Below are positions 1 through 5,035 of a stretch of DNA of 7,339 nucleotides, piece by piece. Origin of the DNA: Candidatus Cloacimonadota bacterium (GTDB taxonomy: Bacteria > Cloacimonadota > Cloacimonadia > Cloacimonadales > Cloacimonadaceae); assembly GCA_028683635.1 (NCBI GenBank), contig JAQUHL010000089.1, positions 1 to 7,339 of the forward strand, given 5' to 3'. The position numbers and the translations under genes are program-made. The notes beneath the pieces are model-generated. The model did no database searches. It was given only the letters and a program-made list of their open reading frames with translations, and had not been told where the DNA came from. Numbering within the stretch: the stretch's first letter is position 1; each line of letters begins with the position of its first letter.

Positions 1-2
1 AA

Positions 3-491
3 ACTGCCTTTATAATGGGCACCTTCAGTAAATCTTTGGCTTCAGTGGGTGGATTTATCGCCGCTGATCAAGATCTGATCAGCTACCTGAAACATAAATC
101 AAGAGCTCTTATCTTCTCTGCGTCCTTGCCACCTGCGTCAACGGCTAGCGTTATTGAAGCTCTGAATATCATGAAGGAAGAACCGGGACTCATCACCAGG
201 CTCTGGGATAATACAAACTACATGATGTCCGAATTCAAAGCCATGGGCTATGACACCGGAACCTCCTGCACACCCGTCATTCCCCTGCATGTGGGAAACA
301 TGATGAATGCTTTCCGAATGTGGAAGGCCCTGGAAGATGAAGGCGTCTTTATTAATCCGGTAATCCCACCTGCAGTTCCGCCAAATTCATGCCTGATACG
401 TTGTTCTTTCATGGCAACCCATATCCGGAAACAGCTTGATTTTGCCCTCGACAAGTTCCACAAAATCGGTAAGCAGCTAAAGATCATATAG
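3..491 (+). CDS. Serine palmitoyltransferase-like alpha-oxoamine synthase, C-terminal part (5' truncated by window edge)
   Basis: The reading frame is open to the left edge (residues TAFI precede the first Met at 15), so this is the last ~162 residues of a protein that is normally about 400 long. The segment MGTFSKS holds the lysine expected to form the Schiff base with pyridoxal phosphate, followed by the glycine-containing SVGGF. Near the C-terminus, the stretch NPVIPPAVPP followed by LIRCSFMATH matches the family's substrate-binding end, including the conserved arginine that contacts the amino-acid or product carboxylate. Family members (serine palmitoyltransferase, 2-amino-3-ketobutyrate CoA ligase, 8-amino-7-oxononanoate synthase) condense an amino acid with an acyl-CoA in the cytoplasm. 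TFSKS, SASLPP and the NPVIPPAVP wording are closest to Bacteroidota serine palmitoyltransferases as I recall them, which would imply sphingolipid synthesis. Without the N-terminal half the acyl-CoA and amino-acid specificity is open. It ends with TAG at 489-491 and converges on the minus-strand genes. Confidence 0.9.
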   Translation, partial: TAFIMGTFSKSLASVGGFIAADQDLISYLKHKSRALIFSASLPPASTASVIEALNIMKEEPGLITRLWDNTNYMMSEFKAMGYDTGTSCTPVIPLHVGNMMNAFRMWKALEDEGVFINPVIPPAVPPNSCLIRCSFMATHIRKQLDFALDKFHKIGKQLKII

Positions 492-530
492 TAACATTGG
501 GTATTGCTCAAGTGTACATCTGAGTAAAAG

Positions 531-550
531 TATAGGGCTGGTACCCTATA
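531..550. repeat. Short perfect inverted repeat
   Basis: TATAGGG (531-537) and CCCTATA (544-550) form a perfect 7-bp stem around a 6-base loop, 40 bases after the stop of the plus-strand gene and just before the main terminator. It has no T-run of its own. It may help the terminator or protect the 3' end of the transcript, or be chance; no function is shown. Confidence 0.45.
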
Positions 551-560
551 GCATAAAAGG

Positions 561-591
561 AAAAATGCTCTGCATTGCGCAGAGCATTTTT
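561..591. terminator. Bidirectional intrinsic terminator between convergent genes
   Basis: The arms AAAAATGCTCTGC (561-573) and GCAGAGCATTTTT (579-591) are perfect complements, giving a 13-bp stem around a 5-base loop. The GC-rich core is flanked by an A-run on one side and a T-run on the other, so it works as a Rho-independent terminator on both strands. It lies 69 bases past the stop of the plus-strand synthase gene and 24 bases past the stop of the minus-strand repeat protein, exactly where a shared terminator for convergent genes belongs. Confidence 0.93.
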
Positions 592-615
592 CTTAGTTTA
601 TGTCTCGAGGTGATA

Positions 616-3600
616 CTATTTCATCAATACCATTTTTCGGGTTTGAGTATTCTTGCCATTACTAAGTTTGTAGAAATAGATTCCAGAGCCAACTCCCTTG
701 CCATTGTCATCGATACCTTTCCAGAGGAAATCGTGCGCACCTCTTTCCAATGCACCTTTATAAAGGGTTTTGACTCTTTGGCCTTTGGAATTATAGATGG
801 CCAGTTCAACAGCTTCCCTGTTGTCGTTCAAATCGAATGAGATTCTGGTCTCCGGGTTGAAGGGATTGGGATAGTTTTGCTTTAGGGTAAAAGCTTCCTT
901 CAGGGGAGTGCTGGGGTCAGCTACAGACATTAACTCATTGTTAATCTTCTGCGCATGTATTCCAAGGATCTCGGTTTTGCCACTGGTTCTACCGTCTGAC
1001 CAGACAGCGATTGTCTGGGTTCCAAGTGTGGCAAAGAGCGGATTGTATTGGGATTTTGGGGCATCGCTGAGCACATAGCCATATTGTGGACCAACGAGAT
1101 CACCATCTTCTTCCACATATTTGTAGCAGAGATCAGGTTCAAAGCTGAAATAATCAACCCAGGCAACCAGCATACCGGTATTGGAGAATCTGGTAATGGC
1201 GGGGGCAGATTGAGCAGTATCTCTTTCCACTACAAAGAATCCCAATGGACCCCACAGCGGACTGCCACCAAAGGAATAACGATTGATGCCTACATCGAGC
1301 ATACCACCAATGCTTTCACACCAGACGAAGGTGAAACCATCTGGACTGGTAATAGCCTGATAGCCTTCCTGCTCACGGCCATAATCTGCCATGGGGATTC
1401 CCAGGGGATCCCAGGTGGGAGAACCGGCTGCGGAGATGTGCTGACCATAGATGGTGCTTGAAAAATCAAAGCGGTAATCGCTCCAAAGGGTAATTGCTCC
1501 ATCAGGAGTAGGATAGATTTGGGGAAGAGTTTGCAGGATATCCCAGTCATTATAAGTAGATACTCTTAATCCCTCATCAGGCCAGCCAGGAGCAGTTTCA
1601 CCATCTTCAGTAACGAGCTTGGCTACCACGGCATAACCTCCGGAAGCAGGGATGGTCGTCCATACAAAATATCTTCCCTTCATATCATCGATGATACTCT
1701 CACCGAAATATGCTTGCGTATCGTAATGGGAAATGAGGACTCCATCAGGCCCCCACATCTTCTGACCGCCGACTATCTTTTGGCCAAACACTTGATTGTA
1801 GCTGATGCTATTGATGGTTACTGTATGCGACCAACCGAAGTAGAGCGCACCATTTTCATAGGTGACTTTTGGTTTTTGCTGAGTATAGGGTGAGATATCA
1901 GTAAGCGGCATTCCATAATCTCCCCACAGGCGTTCACCAGTGGCGGAAATCATCTGGGCAAACACTCTGGGATTATCTTCTCTCTGTTCTGCCCAAGTTA
2001 CAACAAAACTACCATCGGGGAGAACGACTGCTGCCGGAGTAAGCTGTGTAGCTCCAGTGTGCATGGTAATAGGACGTCCGTTTTCCTCACCGGGGTCATT
2101 GAAGAGCTTGTTTCCATCAGCATCGATGATTTGCATGAAGATCTGATATCCCAGCACGGCATATCTGGAATCCTGCCAGATCACTATGGCATCATTATCA
2201 CGGGGAAGTACCACCATCTGATCCTTCACTGCATCACCACTCAAGCCCCAAAAGATTTCCACACCATTTTCGGCGAGCAAGGTGTTTCCTGTGGGGGTCA
2301 GAACCTGGTAGTTCAATCCGACAGATCCGTTTCGCATGTCCATCCAGTTTACGAAAATGTGGTCATTTGCCACTTTTATCAATCCACCGCTCTGTTCATT
2401 TGGTGCAGTGCATACAGGTTTACCATTGGAAGTCCAGAGTTCAGCACCAGTAGATGAAAGCCGCTGAGCATAGACATCGATATTGGGTACGTTTCCATTC
2501 CGGGAGTCTTCCCACACAATGTATGTACCCCCTTCATTATCAGCGGCCATGCGGACGTTATCCTGGGCAAATTCGTCTACTGCCAGTTGAATCCCATTGG
2601 GGTTCCACATCAGCTGTCCGGAGGCATTTACTTTCTGGGCAAACAAATCCGGGTTCTGGGGATCGAGGCGACGGTCTTCCCACACCACGATAACAGCAGT
2701 ATCAGAGGTCTGAACGATTCTGGGGCTGATCTGGGAGGAGGTGTCGGCATCGGCATATACCCTGAAATCTCCGGGCCATAGCTTTTGACCATTCAGATTT
2801 AGTTTCTGGAGGAAAATATCCGGATCTCCCAATCTCTTATCTTCCCAGGCAAATACAAATTCACCATTTCCCAAGGGGGCCATGCGGATTTTGGCTTTTT
2901 CGCTCACAACTTCAGTAAGATCGACCATCTGTGTCCACGGCATTGTGCCATTGGGTAAAAAGCGTTTTACAAAGATATCGGAATTGTTTGATATTGAACT
3001 GAGATAGGCGATTATCATCCCGCCTTCTCCATCTGCCCACATGGTGTTTTGGGATTCGTTGGCAGTTGAATTGGCAATGGGATTGCCATTAACTGTCCAA
3101 ACCGGGTTCCCATTGGTATCCAGTCTCTGGCCATATAAATCCTTGCCTGGGTTTCTGGAATCCTCCCAAATGATGTATGCTCCACCTGCATTGTCAGGCT
3201 CGATATTGAGCGAGATCTGGTTACTAGGCAGAGTGCAGACCGGCATTCCACCCACCTGCCACATGAGCTGTCCGCTGGGCGAAACCTTTTGGGCAAATAC
3301 GTCCCCATTCTGGTCATAGAGATATTCTATCCAGGCTATGATAAAATCACCATCGGAAGTCCTCGTAATCACAGGGTCTTCCTGACGATCCGCCTTTTGA
3401 TCCACGATTAGGGGATCTCCCCAGACCATGTTTCCCTGGGCATCCACTTTTTGGGCATACAAGTCCCGGGCACCAAGTTTGGTATCCGACCATACGTAGA
3501 TGGCACAACCATCATTTGTATCGATTCCCGTCCGGAACCATTCAATATTCACTCCGCTACGGATAGTAACATCGTTATCCCACATCAGTTCTGCATTGAT

Positions 3601-3648
3601 ACTTACTGCTAACAGCATCAGGATTACTAAGAAGCTGAAAGACTTCAT
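616..3648 (-). CDS. Secreted ~16-repeat (probable beta-propeller) protein with C-terminal Por-secretion/FlgD-like tail
   Basis: The product is 1010 residues. The start is the ATG at 3648-3646, because AAGGAG sits 5 bases upstream and a typical signal peptide follows at once (MKSFSFLVILMLLAVSINA, likely cleaved before ELMW). The in-frame GTG at 3681 would place 11 charged residues before the signal and lies inside a leader hairpin. Residues ~30-905 are about 16 units of ~55 residues. Each has a hydrophobic strand ending in W-E/S-D-x-R, then D-[ILV]-[YF]-x-Q-[KR], then G-x-x-x-W; the YAQ-like motif begins near residues 62, 116, 170, 224, 277, 334, 391, 446, 502, 561, 619, 672, 732, 785, 839 and 895. 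Such spacing suggests propeller blades (inference). Residues ~921-1010 are the sorting-tail type: QNYPNPFNPET, IYNSKGQRVKTL, SGIYFYKL, KMVLMK. The protein is probably exported across both membranes to the surface or medium, by a type IX-like route if the host has one. No catalytic motif is recognised; binding or adhesion is possible. The stop is TAG at 616-618. Confidence 0.93.
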   Translation of the reverse strand: MKSFSFLVILMLLAVSINAELMWDNDVTIRSGVNIEWFRTGIDTNDGCAIYVWSDTKLGARDLYAQKVDAQGNMVWGDPLIVDQKADRQEDPVITRTSDGDFIIAWIEYLYDQNGDVFAQKVSPSGQLMWQVGGMPVCTLPSNQISLNIEPDNAGGAYIIWEDSRNPGKDLYGQRLDTNGNPVWTVNGNPIANSTANESQNTMWADGEGGMIIAYLSSISNNSDIFVKRFLPNGTMPWTQMVDLTEVVSEKAKIRMAPLGNGEFVFAWEDKRLGDPDIFLQKLNLNGQKLWPGDFRVYADADTSSQISPRIVQTSDTAVIVVWEDRRLDPQNPDLFAQKVNASGQLMWNPNGIQLAVDEFAQDNVRMAADNEGGTYIVWEDSRNGNVPNIDVYAQRLSSTGAELWTSNGKPVCTAPNEQSGGLIKVANDHIFVNWMDMRNGSVGLNYQVLTPTGNTLLAENGVEIFWGLSGDAVKDQMVVLPRDNDAIVIWQDSRYAVLGYQIFMQIIDADGNKLFNDPGEENGRPITMHTGATQLTPAAVVLPDGSFVVTWAEQREDNPRVFAQMISATGERLWGDYGMPLTDISPYTQQKPKVTYENGALYFGWSHTVTINSISYNQVFGQKIVGGQKMWGPDGVLISHYDTQAYFGESIIDDMKGRYFVWTTIPASGGYAVVAKLVTEDGETAPGWPDEGLRVSTYNDWDILQTLPQIYPTPDGAITLWSDYRFDFSSTIYGQHISAAGSPTWDPLGIPMADYGREQEGYQAITSPDGFTFVWCESIGGMLDVGINRYSFGGSPLWGPLGFFVVERDTAQSAPAITRFSNTGMLVAWVDYFSFEPDLCYKYVEEDGDLVGPQYGYVLSDAPKSQYNPLFATLGTQTIAVWSDGRTSGKTEILGIHAQKINNELMSVADPSTPLKEAFTLKQNYPNPFNPETRISFDLNDNREAVELAIYNSKGQRVKTLYKGALERGAHDFLWKGIDDNGKGVGSGIYFYKLSNGKNTQTRKMVLMK

Positions 3649-3653
3649 GTTGA

Positions 3654-3659
3654 CTCCTT
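3654..3659 (-). promoter_or_regulatory. Shine-Dalgarno site deciding the start of the repeat protein
   Basis: Read on the minus strand this is AAGGAG, 5 bases before the ATG at 3648. It is the strongest ribosome binding site in the window, and it settles the start at 3648 rather than the GTG at 3681. Confidence 0.9.
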
Positions 3660-3684
3660 TTCGTGGCTCTGTGTGAACCACGAA
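3660..3684 (-). promoter_or_regulatory. Leader hairpin abutting the Shine-Dalgarno of the repeat protein
   Basis: On the minus strand TTCGTGGTTC (3684-3675), loop ACACA (3674-3670) and GAGCCACGAA (3669-3660) form a 10-bp stem with a single G-U pair. The stem ends exactly where AAGGAG begins. It lacks a following T-run, so it is not a terminator. Its place in the 5' untranslated leader suggests a role in transcript stability or control of translation start, for example by RNA-binding protein, ribosome stand-by or temperature. The structure is seen in the sequence; the role is inference. Confidence 0.6.
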
Positions 3685-3750
3685 TTCTACTTATTCTTAC
3701 TAATTATCTTCAAAACTTCAGACATTTTCCATGTCGAAACAGCATTCTAA

Positions 3751-3777
3751 AGTATAGACTCGCCTGATTGCTTGCAA
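3751..3777 (-). promoter_or_regulatory. Possible promoter for the repeat protein (weak)
   Basis: In the 163-bp gap, the minus strand has TATACT (3756-3751) as a -10-like box and TTGCAA (3777-3772) as a -35-like box, separated by 15 bases, shorter than the usual 17. It would give a leader of roughly 95 bases including the hairpin. The sigma-factor preferences of the host are unknown, so this is only a candidate. I see no convincing terminator after the upstream deaminase stop (3812), so read-through from that gene could also transcribe the repeat protein. Confidence 0.25.
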
Positions 3778-3811
3778 GAAGCTTTCCAATTCCGGGGCAT
3801 CAGAGGGATTT

Positions 3812-5035
3812 TTATTTCGAGAAAACTGTTTTGCCTGCCACGAAGGTTGCGGTAACCCGGAAGTCTTCAGGGCAGAAGATTATTCTGGAAAGCAGGGTCT
3901 CATTAAATGTGATCTCGGGAATCAATGGTTTCAGAAAGACGAAATCTGCCTGTTTACCCGCTTCGATCGAGCCGATTGTGCTCTGCCAGCCCAGCACCTC
4001 TGCAGATCCCAGAGTAATGCTATAAAACGTTTCCTCGGGTAGTATAGGATAGCTGGATTGACGGTAATTTGATATCTTGGCATGATATAACATATTCAGG
4101 CAGGTTCCAGCTCCCACATCAGATCCGAGCCCAAACTTCAGCCCGTGTTCCTTTATTTGCGGGAAATTGAATTCTCCGCTCTTCAGGTAAAAATTCGAAT
4201 CCGGGCAGTGTGCAATCTTGGTATCATATCTGTGCAAGATATCGAGTTCTGCTACACTGAGATGAATGGCGTGGGCCAGGATAGTTTTGGAACTCAGTAT
4301 TCCATAGTGTTCATATACTTCTGTATAGCTGTTCATCCCAAACAACTGCTTAACCCACTTCAATTCTGCTATGTTCTCCGAAAGATGTGTCTGGAGATAG
4401 CTCCCGTGTCTGGCTGTAAACTCTCCCAAAGCCTTCATAAGTTCCGCAGAACAGGTGGGAGCAAACCTGGGTGTAAAGATATAATCCAAAAGGGGATGAC
4501 GCTTGTGCCACTTCTCATATAGCTCAATGCTTCCCTCCAGGGCATAGCTTGTGGATTGGAGAAGATCCCGGGGAGAATTCCTATCCATAAGAGTCATACC
4601 TATCAATGCTCTAATGCCCTTTTCCCTGGCGATTTCAAAGGCAAGGTCACAGGCTTGAAAAAAGGGCGCAGTATAAACGACAGCCGTCGTTGTACCAGTC
4701 TTAAGCAGCGCATCGAAAAAGTGCTCTCCGATACTTGCTGCAAAGCTTGCTTGCCTGGATTTGGCTTCCTCGGGAAACACCACTTCGCTTAACCAGGGCA
4801 ACAAAGCAGGTCTATACATTCCTCTGATGTCATATTGGGAAAGATGGACGTGTAAGTCGATTAATCCCGGTAAACATACACAATCTGAGAAGTCCTGAAC
4901 TTCTTCCTGAACATTGGGATTATGGTTAGTTACCGAAACTATCTTATCGTCCTCATAGCCGATTATGCAATTTGGGATAAGCTGGGTATGCTGAGAATCT
5001 ATCGGATTTAGAACATTGGTCTTAATCCTTTTCAT
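3812..5035 (-). CDS. guaD: Guanine deaminase-like amidohydrolase
   Basis: The 407-residue product (guanine deaminases are usually ~430-455) fits the zinc amidohydrolase family that converts guanine to xanthine and ammonia in the cytoplasm. Numbered from the ATG at 5035: PGLIDLHVH gives the HxH metal ligands (H62, H64), followed by Q67. Then come GTTTA, MDRN, TPRFAPTCS (R190), THLSEN (H217, E220), LAHAIHLS (H255), HCPDSN and GSDVGAG (D306). The Q, PRF arginine, SEN glutamate, third and fourth histidines and Asp correspond to the human enzyme's purine and zinc contacts, which favours guanine deaminase over other TRZ/ATZ-type hydrolases. The C-terminus has the family's small beta-sandwich return (VTATFVAGKTVF). 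The frame extends 15 bases upstream to a TTG at 5050, but the ATG is preferred; a weak GAGAG lies upstream of it. The ATG overlaps the preceding gene's stop by 14 bases, indicating one transcript and translational coupling. Stop TAA at 3812-3814. Confidence 0.9.
   Translation of the reverse strand: MKRIKTNVLNPIDSQHTQLIPNCIIGYEDDKIVSVTNHNPNVQEEVQDFSDCVCLPGLIDLHVHLSQYDIRGMYRPALLPWLSEVVFPEEAKSRQASFAASIGEHFFDALLKTGTTTAVVYTAPFFQACDLAFEIAREKGIRALIGMTLMDRNSPRDLLQSTSYALEGSIELYEKWHKRHPLLDYIFTPRFAPTCSAELMKALGEFTARHGSYLQTHLSENIAELKWVKQLFGMNSYTEVYEHYGILSSKTILAHAIHLSVAELDILHRYDTKIAHCPDSNFYLKSGEFNFPQIKEHGLKFGLGSDVGAGTCLNMLYHAKISNYRQSSYPILPEETFYSITLGSAEVLGWQSTIGSIEAGKQADFVFLKPLIPEITFNETLLSRIIFCPEDFRVTATFVAGKTVFSK

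Noticed and set aside
248..511. Open minus-strand frame of 87 codons
   Set aside because: It is antisense to the conserved C-terminus of the PLP enzyme, with no family resemblance.
1048..1461. Open plus-strand frame of 137 codons
   Set aside because: It lies wholly antisense to the repeat-protein gene, whose repeats and signal peptide are unmistakable; the translated product has no domain-like pattern and no ribosome binding site was seen.
933..3560. Tandem DNA repeat or CRISPR-like array
   Set aside because: The periodicity is at protein level within one intact reading frame; the DNA copies are diverged and there are no short identical repeats with unique spacers.
3649..3681. GTG at 3681 as start of the repeat protein
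   Set aside because: It would put MVHTEPRKGVN in front of a clean signal peptide, has no Shine-Dalgarno, and falls within the leader hairpin; the ATG at 3648 has AAGGAG at ideal spacing.
3765..3800. Possible terminator after the deaminase gene
   Set aside because: Only a 4-bp GCTT/AAGC stem is visible with no T-run, far too weak for an intrinsic terminator.
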